Assembly (NCBI RefSeq): GCF_001565895.1
Contig: NZ_LSNE01000001.1
Coordinates: forward strand, 62,001-126,000
Direction: 5' to 3'
DNA from: Paraglaciecola hydrolytica
GTDB taxonomy: Bacteria > Pseudomonadota > Gammaproteobacteria > Enterobacterales > Alteromonadaceae
Length of the DNA: 64,000 bases
The notes under the pieces were generated by a model. That model saw nothing but the letters and a program-made list of their open reading frames with translations. It did no database searches and had not been told where the DNA came from. This document shows positions 45,211 through 54,112 of this stretch, in pieces; position 1 is the stretch's first letter; the number at the start of each line of letters is the position of its first letter. Both the position numbers and the translations under genes were made by a program.

Positions 45211-46332
45211 ATGATTGATAACGAGCTACAAACTAGACGACGATTTCTATGTAATGGCCTATTAGTAACGGCCGGTGCGGCTATCACCATGCATGCCCCA
45301 TCAGCATTTAGTCAAATATCTAGACCAAATAGGGTAGGTAAAAACCTCATGCCATTACCAATGAGAAGTATTAAATTCATGAAAATGATGAACATCAAAT
45401 ATCCTATTATTCAAGCTCCAACAGGTAGTACCGTAACTCCTGAACTAACGATCGCTGTCGCTGAAAAAGGGGCTTTAGCCGCATTGCCCTTAACATGGAC
45501 TAGTCCAGAAGACGCTGTTAGCCAAGTAACCTCGATTAATAAGGCGACTGACGGTGCGTTTTTCGCTAATTTTGTGCTGCAATTTACTCCTAAATCATTA
45601 GATAGTGCATTACAAGCAGGTATCAAAATTGTGCAGTTTTCTTGGGGGCTACCAAGCCCTGAGATGATCGCTAAAGTGCGTGCAGCTGCCGTTATTATGG
45701 GTATTCAAGTTACTAACGAAGCCAGTGCTCGCGCGGCCATCGATGCAGGAGCGGATTATCTAGTGTGCCAAGGCGTTGAAGCTGGTGGACATGTCCAAGC
45801 CTCACGTCCATTAGCAGAATCACTTAAACGTGTGCTTAGCGTAGCAGGTGATTTACCTGTCGTTGCATCTGGCGGCATAGCAACAGGTGAAGATATGTTT
45901 AATTATATTGAAATGGGTGCTGCGGCAGTCGTGATGGGAACTCGGTTTGTCGCCTCACAAGAAAGCGCTGCCCATGCAGACTATAAGGCATCACTTGTTA
46001 AGGCGAAAAGTGAAGATACCGTTTTTACTGTGTGTTTTAATCGAGGGTGGTCAAATGCCCCACACCGGGTGTTAAGAAACAATACTTTTGAAAATTGGGA
46101 GTCTGCAGGCTGCCCCAGATTAGAAAATAGTCCAGGAGTAAATGACATTATTGGACACTTTGCCAATGGCAGAGAAGCAGCTAGATATAGCTATAGTCTA
46201 CCAATCAAAGGCATGACTGGCCAAGTTAGCGATGCTCCCATGTACGCAGGTAAAGGGGTTGAATATATTGATGATATACCAACAGTTGCAGAAATTATTG
46301 ATCGTATATGGCATGAATATGTTGTTATCTAA
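45211..46332 (+). CDS. Nitronate monooxygenase family protein with Tat signal
   Basis: 373 residues. The N-terminus carries a twin-arginine motif (TRRRFLCNG) followed by a hydrophobic stretch and AFS-QI, suggesting Tat export with bound cofactor. The body is a TIM-barrel FMN enzyme of the 2-nitropropane dioxygenase/nitronate monooxygenase family: YPIIQAPTG start, GVEAGGHVQASRPL and VVASGGIATGEDM for FMN phosphate, MGTRFVASQES. Family members oxidise alkyl nitronates; other relatives are enoyl reductases (FabK). The export signal is unusual, because the family is mostly cytosolic. Confidence 0.85.
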   Translation: MIDNELQTRRRFLCNGLLVTAGAAITMHAPSAFSQISRPNRVGKNLMPLPMRSIKFMKMMNIKYPIIQAPTGSTVTPELTIAVAEKGALAALPLTWTSPEDAVSQVTSINKATDGAFFANFVLQFTPKSLDSALQAGIKIVQFSWGLPSPEMIAKVRAAAVIMGIQVTNEASARAAIDAGADYLVCQGVEAGGHVQASRPLAESLKRVLSVAGDLPVVASGGIATGEDMFNYIEMGAAAVVMGTRFVASQESAAHADYKASLVKAKSEDTVFTVCFNRGWSNAPHRVLRNNTFENWESAGCPRLENSPGVNDIIGHFANGREAARYSYSLPIKGMTGQVSDAPMYAGKGVEYIDDIPTVAEIIDRIWHEYVVI

Positions 46333-46599
46333 CTATTCTCAGAGCTGAATGGCAAAAAGCGCTCAGTTATCGCAATGGGCTAGTTGTAAGGTGAAAAGTT
46401 GCCGCTCAATATAGTGAGATAGTTTACGTTACAAGCAAACAATAGCCTCCTTGTATCGTTTTTTTGTGCGTAAACCCTCATTTACTAACTACTCGGTCTC
46501 TAAAATAACCGAGGCGTTATTTTTAACTTTTACTGATATTGCTTTGTTGTTACCTTCTTTACAACCAAGCCTTACTTGGCTACTGCTCAAAATGGCAAG

Positions 46600-46627
46600 T
46601 TGGTAGATTCAGTTACCAAGCTGGTAA
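46600..46627. promoter_or_regulatory. Palindromic operator-like site upstream of GH78
   Basis: TTACCA-AGC-TGGTAA (46613-46627) is a perfect 6-bp-arm palindrome and overlaps TTGGTA (46600-46605), which pairs with TACCAA (46614-46619). It is 32 bases before the GH78 start. The rest of the 326-base spacer shows nothing else. Confidence 0.4.
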
Positions 46628-46658
46628 ATAAGTCACAAGCTAATAAGAAGAGTTAATA

Positions 46659-48842
46659 ATGAAAAACCGCTGTACATTACTCTTTGTCGCAATGTTGTTT
46701 TTTTGTGGCATCCAGGCCAGTCAAGCGTCATCCAGGCCCTCAGCGCTAAGCATTGAATACATTCGTGATACCCAAAATGTAAATATCGCTGATCCACTTC
46801 CTGAGTACAGTTGGCAAGTGCCGCAGCAGGCTGTTAGCCAAAGCGCCTATCAGCTATTAGTTGCGACAAGTGAACAGAACCTAGTCAACAATTTTGGAGA
46901 TGTTTGGGATAGCCAAAAAGTCACTTCTTCAGCGAGTATCAATATTGAACATGGGGGGCGTGCGTTAAACCAAGACTCAAACTACTTTTGGAAAGTACGG
47001 ATCTGGGATAAGTTTAATCAAGCAAGCAATTATTCCGCGATGCAATCATTTAAAACAGGTAGCTTTGATGGTTACCTGTCTACCGCTAATAGCATCAACA
47101 TTGAGCAAATTCGTCCTCAACAATTTAAGCAACTATCTGCAGGCTACTATTTTATTGATTTTGGTAAAGATGCATTTGGTACGTTGGAGCTAAGCTATCG
47201 TGCCACGTCACCAGAAACACTCATCATCCATTTGGGTGAAAAACTGAATCAAGGACGAATAGACAATGCTCCCGGCGGTACCATACGTTATCAACAAGTA
47301 GAGCTAGCGGTTAACCCGATGCAAACTCGCTATTTTATACAATTACCCACCGACAAGCGCCACCTTAAAGCACAGGCAATACCTGTACCTGATCGAACGG
47401 GAGCAATTATGCCTTTTCGTTATGCGGAAATTGAAAATGCCCAACAAAACATTAACGAAGACGACGTGACGCAACGGGCGTTGTTCCACTACTTTGACGA
47501 CGAGCAAAGTCTATTTAGCAGTTCCGATGCCGTGTTAAACGCAGTCTGGGATATCAGTAAATACAGTATCAAAGCCACATCGGCCTTTGGCGTTTATGTG
47601 GACGGCGACAGGGAACGTATTCCTTACGAAGCAGATGCCTATATTAATCAACTTAGCCACTATGCGGTTGACGCTGAATACGCCATGGCCAAACAAACCA
47701 TTGAACACTTTATGCAAAACCCAACTTGGCCGACAGAGTGGTTATTGCATACCGCGATGATCATCTATCAGGATTATTATCACACTGGTGATACCGAGCT
47801 CATCGCTGCTTACTATGATAAATTGAAACATAAAACCTTATTTGAACTTAGCCGCGCGGACGGCTTAATTACCTCCCAATCTCCTTTGGTAACCGACACC
47901 TTTATGCAAAAGCTTGGATTTAACGATCCAACCAATCGGATAAAAGATATTGTCGACTGGCCGCCCGCCCAAAAAGACACGGGTTGGCAACTGGCCACCG
48001 AAGCCGGTGAACGAGATGGCTATGACATGGTGCCAGTCAATACCGTGGTTAACAGCTTTTTTTACCAGAATATGGTGATTATGGCAGAGCTTGCAAGGGT
48101 TCTGGATAAAGCTGAGGATGTTGAGACCTTCCGTCAGCTCGCCAATAAAGTCAAACAAACCGTTAACCAAAAACTATTCGATAAAACTCGCGGCATTTAT
48201 TTGGATGGCGAAGGTTCGACTCATGCTTCGTTGCACGCCAATATGCTGCCTTTGGCATTTGACATGGTACCTGAGGAATATATTCCTAGTGTGGTGGCAT
48301 TTATCAAATCACGGGGGATGGCTTGCAGCGTCTATGGCGCGCAGTATCTATTAGAAGGTTTATATAAAGCAGGAGAAGGCCAGTATGGCTTAGACCTGAT
48401 GCGGGCGACTCATGATCGCAGTTGGTACAACATGATTAAAGTCGGCTCCACCATCACCATGGAAGCCTGGGATATGAAATATAAACCCAATTCCGATTGG
48501 AATCATGCCTGGGGAGCGGCACCAGCCAATATCGTTGGGCGTTACTTATGGGGCATACAACCGAAAACCCCAGGCTTTACTAATATTACCATTCGTCCGC
48601 AGATGGCTGACTTAAAGCACAGCGAGATTGAAGTGCCTACCTTGGCAGGAAAAATAAGCGCAAGCTATCTAGTGCAAAAATCGGGTGGAAAACGTTTTGT
48701 AATAGACATTCCGGCCAATACCACGGCAGAATTTATTTTCGATAAGTTGGATACCCAGGTTATTACCCTGAATGGTAAAAAAATAGCAGCATTAGAGCCG
48801 ATCCAGTTATCGCCTGGAACAAATGAAATTTTCATACAATAA
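46659..48842 (+). CDS. Alpha-L-rhamnosidase, GH78-like, secreted
   Basis: 727 residues with a signal peptide (cleavage near SQAS-SR, residue 25). N-terminal fibronectin/Bac_rhamnosid_N-like part (ALSIEYIRDTQNVNIADPLPEYSW cut short), a beta-sandwich, then the (alpha/alpha)6 barrel with YVDGDRERIPYEAD (about 312-325; catalytic acid region) and STITMEAWD (about 597; catalytic Glu), and the usual C-terminal beta domain. Cleaves terminal alpha-L-rhamnose from glycans. Along with the GH105 enzyme 10 kb away it suggests use of rhamnose- and uronate-containing algal polysaccharides such as ulvan or rhamnogalacturonan. Confidence 0.88.
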   Translation: MKNRCTLLFVAMLFFCGIQASQASSRPSALSIEYIRDTQNVNIADPLPEYSWQVPQQAVSQSAYQLLVATSEQNLVNNFGDVWDSQKVTSSASINIEHGGRALNQDSNYFWKVRIWDKFNQASNYSAMQSFKTGSFDGYLSTANSINIEQIRPQQFKQLSAGYYFIDFGKDAFGTLELSYRATSPETLIIHLGEKLNQGRIDNAPGGTIRYQQVELAVNPMQTRYFIQLPTDKRHLKAQAIPVPDRTGAIMPFRYAEIENAQQNINEDDVTQRALFHYFDDEQSLFSSSDAVLNAVWDISKYSIKATSAFGVYVDGDRERIPYEADAYINQLSHYAVDAEYAMAKQTIEHFMQNPTWPTEWLLHTAMIIYQDYYHTGDTELIAAYYDKLKHKTLFELSRADGLITSQSPLVTDTFMQKLGFNDPTNRIKDIVDWPPAQKDTGWQLATEAGERDGYDMVPVNTVVNSFFYQNMVIMAELARVLDKAEDVETFRQLANKVKQTVNQKLFDKTRGIYLDGEGSTHASLHANMLPLAFDMVPEEYIPSVVAFIKSRGMACSVYGAQYLLEGLYKAGEGQYGLDLMRATHDRSWYNMIKVGSTITMEAWDMKYKPNSDWNHAWGAAPANIVGRYLWGIQPKTPGFTNITIRPQMADLKHSEIEVPTLAGKISASYLVQKSGGKRFVIDIPANTTAEFIFDKLDTQVITLNGKKIAALEPIQLSPGTNEIFIQ

Positions 48843-48849
48843 GATCTTA

Positions 48850-50109
48850 TCACTGCCCTGCTGCTTTAGTTTCGGATTGAACCGCAGTACTTTTTCTAAA
48901 AATGCGGGCCCTAAACAAATAACGGGGTTTACGTTTGCCATTGAGTATTGCCCCGACAAAAGTTGAACGGACAAAGGCATCGTAAAACGCTATTGATAAC
49001 ATAAGAGTAAGTGCACAAATACTCACTAGTTTAATCGACCAATGGAGCGGTAACTCAGCAAAGGCAATTTGCAAGTAAATGACTATGGGTAGGTGGATGA
49101 GGTATAGCCAATAGGCTGAATCGGCTATATAGCGAATAAAAGTGCTAGGGCGCATAAATATCCGTTTGCACATGCCGATGGTGAGGGCAATAAGAGACCA
49201 CATCAAGACGGCATAACTGAACATAAAACCCGCTTTGATGAGTGTGTAGTGAGGGTGGCTAAGTTGGATCTGGAAGGCGGACAGTTTGACTGCAAAAATA
49301 CTGGCAATAATGCACAGTACAAACTTGCCCCAGCTTAAACGCGCAAAGTGCTCGATGAGATCAGTCTGACGATGTAATAACCAGCCAAATAGGAAAAAAC
49401 CGCCGTATATCAAGGCAACAGGAAGATTAGGCAGTAATGATTTATCTGGTGTATCAACCCCCCATCCGTCCATAAACCACAAACAAACGGCGCTAGGGAT
49501 GGCAAGCAGCAAAATAGCGAGCTGATATTTACATAAGTAAGCAACAGTGTGATCGGCTACTTGTGCCAAGGCATTTTTTATTGGCTTAGACAAAACAATG
49601 AGCTTACGCAGTAATAACATGCCTACCGATATCAATATGAGGTAATACAAAAACCACAAATGTGTTCCAACCAAAAAACCAGCTGGAAATTCACTTAAAC
49701 TGGTAAAACCTTGCAGCAGCGCGCCGCCAATATTGGCATCACCACGCATACTTTCAGCTCCCATGATCCAGCCGGATACCAACAAAGGACGAAGGATCAG
49801 CCAGCCTAAAACAAAGGGAATGGCGAGTTTTACCACGCGAGATTTAATAAAACTGCTTAAACCCTGTTGGTGAAAGGTCATGTGGCTAAAAAAGCCTGCA
49901 ATGAGAAAAAACAATTCCATGCGAAATGAGTGGCTGATTAAGGCAAACACCGGAATGGTTGCGCTGGTGGAGATATCCATCACGGCCCAACCAATAAATA
50001 TGGGCATAAAAGATAAGCTGGCGTGGAAAACAATCCCCAATATCAATGCGTAGCCGCGCACAGCATCAAGATAATCGAGCCTGTTATTTGTTTGTGATGA
50101 CATGTTCAT
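48850..50109 (-). CDS. Acyltransferase 3 family membrane protein (OpgC-like)
   Basis: 419 residues, about ten transmembrane helices. The N-terminus RLDYLDAVRGYALILGIVFH carries the conserved first-helix His of acyltransferase_3 proteins, and the layout resembles OpgC (MdoC), which succinylates periplasmic glucans. It probably O-acylates an exported glycan or lipid. Convergent with GH78, with 7 bases between the stops, and 73 bases downstream of a secreted CIA30-like gene on the same strand. Confidence 0.85.
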   Translation of the reverse strand: MNMSSQTNNRLDYLDAVRGYALILGIVFHASLSFMPIFIGWAVMDISTSATIPVFALISHSFRMELFFLIAGFFSHMTFHQQGLSSFIKSRVVKLAIPFVLGWLILRPLLVSGWIMGAESMRGDANIGGALLQGFTSLSEFPAGFLVGTHLWFLYYLILISVGMLLLRKLIVLSKPIKNALAQVADHTVAYLCKYQLAILLLAIPSAVCLWFMDGWGVDTPDKSLLPNLPVALIYGGFFLFGWLLHRQTDLIEHFARLSWGKFVLCIIASIFAVKLSAFQIQLSHPHYTLIKAGFMFSYAVLMWSLIALTIGMCKRIFMRPSTFIRYIADSAYWLYLIHLPIVIYLQIAFAELPLHWSIKLVSICALTLMLSIAFYDAFVRSTFVGAILNGKRKPRYLFRARIFRKSTAVQSETKAAGQ

Positions 50110-50182
50110 CCCCTCATCTCATTTTTTAATAGTTCAGTGAAAGGGCTTTGTTTAAATAGCCCTTTAACATTGGCGCTTGCGA

Positions 50183-50785
50183 TTAGTAAAAACTGACTTC
50201 ATCTACTTCAAAATCAAAACTCGCGGGTTGTAGACTAAAAGCCACAATACTTAGGCTGTTAAGTGTTGCAGCATTGAGTGGCGTTGGTTGTGACCAAGCA
50301 CGTTTCATCGACTCAAAGGGGATTTTCACTTCGTGAAATTTACCGTCTGTGGGCACGGTTAGAGGGGCTGCATGATAATCAAAGTTATCAATCTCAGTAC
50401 TGTTGGCTGAAATAGTCATGTTACCGCTACGGATTTTTATGACGAGCTTAATGCCGTCGAATTGGCTCGCGTCTTCTGGCATGCCTTCAGCGCTAAGAGG
50501 TAGTATGGAGCTAGCCCAGCCTGGTTGTCCGCGGGGTGGCACAATGTCACCTTTTACTTGCATTATGCCCGCGCTGACATGGGGTTCCATTTTAGTATTA
50601 CCGCCTGCAATAGCGTCACTCATAAATTGTCTTGCTATGCTTAGGTTGTTGTCTGTTGCATTGCAAAAGTCGTCGACTAAGGCTGGTAAGGGCGCACTAA
50701 AAACACTGCTTGAAAGCGCCAGTAGCGAGCTTAAAGCGATTGTTTTTGCGAATTTTAAAGCGGTTTTGTTTAAGGTTTTCATCAT
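50183..50785 (-). CDS. Exported CIA30-like domain protein
   Basis: 200 residues with a signal peptide (MKTLNKTALKFAKTIALSSL, cleavage near VFS-AP). The mature domain is a beta-sandwich with FDGIKLVIKIRSGNMTIS and FHEVKIPFESMKRAW, the pattern of CIA30 (galactose-binding-like) domains, here without a reductase domain. May bind carbohydrate; function unknown. It is divergent from the sigma factor gene and upstream of the acyltransferase, likely a two-gene unit. Confidence 0.65.
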   Translation of the reverse strand: MMKTLNKTALKFAKTIALSSLLALSSSVFSAPLPALVDDFCNATDNNLSIARQFMSDAIAGGNTKMEPHVSAGIMQVKGDIVPPRGQPGWASSILPLSAEGMPEDASQFDGIKLVIKIRSGNMTISANSTEIDNFDYHAAPLTVPTDGKFHEVKIPFESMKRAWSQPTPLNAATLNSLSIVAFSLQPASFDFEVDEVSFY

Positions 50786-51010
50786 TGAGTCTCTACATTA
50801 ATTAGGTTTAAGTTGCATTCTAGGTACTGAGATTTAACTGCCACATGGCAGTGTTGTGACTTAAGTACCTTGCAGTGTTGAGAAGGTGACAAAAAGATGA
50901 CAAAAAAGTTGAAGTTTTTTTAAGCAGTCAAAAATTCAAATAATTGAAAAAAGTTTGTCACCTTTTATCGCTACCAAGGCACATACAGAAAAAGCCAGAG
51001 AGTGAGAGAC

Positions 51011-52630
51011 ATGGGAATTTTTAAAAAGCGAAACGTGATAGCCAATACCAACGACGAAACCTTAGTGATGTATTCACTGGGGGGCGACCGTGAAGCATTT
51101 TGTGCCATCGTTACGCGCTACCAGAGTTTATTGTGCTCCTTGGCTTACTCATTTGTTGGTGACATCAAATATAGCGAGGATATTGCCCAAGAGGCTTTTG
51201 TCGAGGCATGGAAAAAACTCGATACACTGCGCGACCCGGAGAAACTCAAGTCATGGCTTTGTGGCATACTCCGCTTTAAGGCTAGTCATCATCGTCGTAA
51301 AGAAGCCAACCAAGCTATTAAAGGTGCTGAAGAAGTAGAAGAGCTTCAGGTGGCTGACGCTGAAAACGCCGCTTTGGACGAACAAGCAATCCAGCAACAA
51401 GAACAGACGCTGTTATGGAAAGCATTGGATGGCATGGAAGATACTTACCGCGAACCTCTTATATTATTTTACCGTGAAGAACAGTCTGTGGAGCGAGTCG
51501 CTGCTGCTTTAGACTTATCTGAAGATACGGTAAAACAGCGTTTGTCTCGAGGCCGCAAATTACTCAAAAGAGCCATGTCCGGCGTGGTGGAAAGCGCCCT
51601 AAGCAAAAGCAAACCTGGTGTTTCTTTTACTGTTGCGGTGCTTGCCGCCATTAGTGGTATTCCCGCTCCAGCAAAAGCGGCCGCAATGGGATTGGGCGCG
51701 GCTAAAACCAGTTCATTGTTCAAATTAACTAGTGTACTGACCCTAGTGGCGGCTTGTTCTGGTCTTATTAGTGCATTTTGGGGGTTTAGGGCCAGTCTCG
51801 ATCAATCACGTACGCAAAATGAGCGTAAATTAGCCATCAAAAGCGTGTTGTTATTTATGTCGTTTGCGCTGATTTATGTTGTAGGCACAGTGGCATTAAA
51901 ACAGCTTGCCTTAAGTCACCATCACTACGCTGGGTATTGTGCGCTGGCCGCATTACTACTAGCATCAGTTTTTGTGCTCAGTTATTTACTACTTGTCACT
52001 AAGATGTTTGGAGCAATGCGTAGACTTAGAGCCCAAGAACGAATATTTAATCCACAGGCTTTTTTAGCTCAAGTTGATAAACCAGGCTCAAAACAAGGTG
52101 AATACAAAAGTGCCTTGAGTTTGTTTGGGCTGCCATTGTGCCACTTTCAGTTTGGTATGGCCGAAGTAGGGGATAAACCCGCTCATGCTTGGATCGCAGG
52201 CGGAAGTCAAGCTCATGGTTTATTGTTTGCTTGGGGCGGAGTCGCCATTGCCCCTATCAGCGTGGGTATTGTGTCTGTTGGTATTATCAGTGTTGGTGCC
52301 GTTAGCTTTGGTTTGTTTAGTCTTGGCACTGTGGCCATAGGCATCATAGGTTTTGGCGCGTCTGCTATTGCCTACAAAGCTTATGCCTCGCTCTCTGCCT
52401 TTGGTTGGCAAAGTGCCGTCAGTGGTGGTTTCTCCGTTGCAGTAGATGGGGCCATAGGACCTATTGCCTATGCCGATAATATCAACAATCAACAAGCTGC
52501 CGAGATAGTTAACCTAGCCCTATTAAATTTTAACTATCAATGGATACTCGCCATGATTGCAATTCTGGTTATTGTTCCTGCTGCGTGGCACGCCCAGCAA
52601 GTGAGAAAAAGAATGAAACTACCAAAGTAA
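51011..52630 (+). CDS. ECF-type sigma factor fused to a C-terminal membrane domain
   Basis: About 539 residues from ATG 51011 (GAGAG upstream); a GTG nine bases earlier is possible. Sigma-70 region 2 (about 20-95; YSEDIAQEAFVEAWKKL) and region 4 (about 140-190; VERVAAALDLSEDTVKQRLSRG) are complete. Then come three transmembrane helices (about 234-330), a soluble part, a hydrophobic pentad repeat ending in Gly (about 412-452; ISVG, IVSVG, IISVG, AVSFG, LFSLG, TVAIG, IIGFG) and a last helix. It would tether the sigma factor to the membrane, replacing a separate anti-sigma. Its last 57 codons recur at 56688-56861. Confidence 0.88.
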   Translation: MGIFKKRNVIANTNDETLVMYSLGGDREAFCAIVTRYQSLLCSLAYSFVGDIKYSEDIAQEAFVEAWKKLDTLRDPEKLKSWLCGILRFKASHHRRKEANQAIKGAEEVEELQVADAENAALDEQAIQQQEQTLLWKALDGMEDTYREPLILFYREEQSVERVAAALDLSEDTVKQRLSRGRKLLKRAMSGVVESALSKSKPGVSFTVAVLAAISGIPAPAKAAAMGLGAAKTSSLFKLTSVLTLVAACSGLISAFWGFRASLDQSRTQNERKLAIKSVLLFMSFALIYVVGTVALKQLALSHHHYAGYCALAALLLASVFVLSYLLLVTKMFGAMRRLRAQERIFNPQAFLAQVDKPGSKQGEYKSALSLFGLPLCHFQFGMAEVGDKPAHAWIAGGSQAHGLLFAWGGVAIAPISVGIVSVGIISVGAVSFGLFSLGTVAIGIIGFGASAIAYKAYASLSAFGWQSAVSGGFSVAVDGAIGPIAYADNINNQQAAEIVNLALLNFNYQWILAMIAILVIVPAAWHAQQVRKRMKLPK

Positions 52631-53481
52631 AAATTAGCCTGTGCAAATTAAAATTTGAGCTATTGGTACCTCTTTTTTATAAAACATCGACATGATTTAG
52701 AATTCTTAATGATTTGAAAACGGCTGCTTTAAGTTCTTATTTTCTGTTGGATGGGGAGTGTGAATTGACATCATTAATGTTGGTTTATTCCTGTTCGCAT
52801 TACCTATTAGTCAGGCATTATTCGCGGCTGTTTAAAGTTATATATTTCAAGGGCTAATAATGAGTATTCAAAAAATAACGCAAAATAACTATCAAGATTG
52901 AGTCGCAGTGGGGGAGTCATTCGTTAGGGCGGCTCATGATTTTTGTCTGAGGAGAATATTACAAAATTGAAACTTTTAATTTTAAACCCTAAACCCTAAG
53001 CCGCGTTCCTTGCAATATTTTCTCAATTTTTTACCCTTTTCTAATGTTGCAACTGGCTATATTGCGAGTGATATAAAGTGGCTTTTAGTCGCAACAGTGG
53101 TGGATATATTTAAGATTGTGCTTTGGTAGTTTTTTAAGGCCAATATTCACTCATTCACTTACTTAAAGTAAAAATCATATGGTTAAACTTTGCAATTTTG
53201 CTGCTTGGCTCTGTCATTTATGCACTTGTTTAAAATAGATAACCAATTAATTGGGGACTAATCCACTGGCCTCTAGCTTGCGTCAATTTGAACTACTAGT
53301 TGTTGGGCAAATATCATTTTTAAATACCTACTAGGCTCTAATTGTGACTTTGTTGTCAGGTTTACTTGACATGGTCTTGTTGTGCTGACATTATGTAATG
53401 CATACCTTACATAATGACGCGGTCTCTTGTCATTATTTTGGGCTTATCAATCTAGTAGCTGAAATTTTTAAGGAGAACATT
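52631..53481. other. Long gene-free spacer after the sigma gene
   Basis: 851 AT-rich bases. No terminator hairpin follows the sigma stop codon. A 13-codon frame (52859-52900) with a start resembling acetyltransferases may be a decayed gene, and a stretch around 53180-53240 could encode one hydrophobic helix without a start. Two copies of AAACCCT (52984-52999) are chance. A ribosome-binding site AAGGAGAAC precedes the next gene. Confidence 0.5.
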
Positions 53482-53877
53482 ATGAAAAAGTCTCAACAGG
53501 AGATTATGTTTTTGCAACGCTTTATGACCGCTATGATGGTATTTCTGATACTCATCGCGGTGCAAACTTTTACCATTGAATTATTAGATATTTCAACCTG
53601 GCTCAAAGTTGTTATCACATTAATGCCGGTATTACCTTTGATTTGGGCGTTTTTCATTTTTCGAGTTCGTTATCGGGCGCTTGATGAATACATGAAAGCA
53701 CTCACTGGTGAAGCGTTTTTATGGATGATTGGCCTCATATGTTTTTCATCCTTTGTTTACGGCATGCTGGCGATGAAATTTGATCTGCCACAAGTGAACT
53801 TAGCTATGGTGCTTCCGATTGTCTTTGGTGGTCATGGACTAATTTTGCAAATATTAATTTGGAAAGATCATGAATAA
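53482..53877 (+). CDS. Small membrane protein paired with an XRE regulator
   Basis: 131 residues from ATG 53482 (AAGGAGAAC upstream); an earlier frame extension is not needed. Four predicted transmembrane helices (about 14-33, 40-60, 77-96, 105-125) with a short cytosolic loop RVRYRALDEYMKAL. Not assigned to a named family, but such proteins recur upstream of small XRE regulators. It overlaps the regulator gene by 8 bp, so they are made together; the membrane protein may sense a signal for the regulator. Confidence 0.7.
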   Translation: MKKSQQEIMFLQRFMTAMMVFLILIAVQTFTIELLDISTWLKVVITLMPVLPLIWAFFIFRVRYRALDEYMKALTGEAFLWMIGLICFSSFVYGMLAMKFDLPQVNLAMVLPIVFGGHGLILQILIWKDHE

Positions 53878-54082
53878 TCGAATTAAGGTGCTGCGCGCTG
53901 AACGAGATTGGTCACAACAATCGCTTGCAGACAGAATTGGGGTTTCTCGGCAAGCAGTAAACGCGGTTGAAAGAGGAAAACATGACCCTTCGTTGCAACT
54001 GGCCTTCGATATCGCGGATCAATTTAATCTGCGTATTGAGGATGTTTTTCTGCCAGTAAAGAAGTCGAGCTCTGAAGGTTGA
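53870..54082 (+). CDS. Small XRE-family transcriptional regulator
   Basis: 70 residues, almost entirely a Cro/CI helix-turn-helix (IKVLRAERDWSQQSLADRIG, SRQAVNAVERGKHDPSLQLA). It matches the short stand-alone XRE type that accompanies membrane proteins. Translationally coupled to the preceding gene and 30 bases upstream of a secreted hydrolase that it may control. Confidence 0.88.
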   Translation: MNNRIKVLRAERDWSQQSLADRIGVSRQAVNAVERGKHDPSLQLAFDIADQFNLRIEDVFLPVKKSSSEG

Positions 54083-54112
54083 AAATAAGCCAAAAATTTA
54101 TTGGGACATAAT

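Noticed and set aside
52859-52900. Possible start of a decayed acetyltransferase (MSIQKITQNNYQD then stop)
   Set aside because: Only 13 codons and no convincing continuation after the stop; too short to claim.
52984-52999. Two copies of AAACCCT, telomere-like
   Set aside because: Only two units in AT-rich DNA of a bacterial chromosome; chance.
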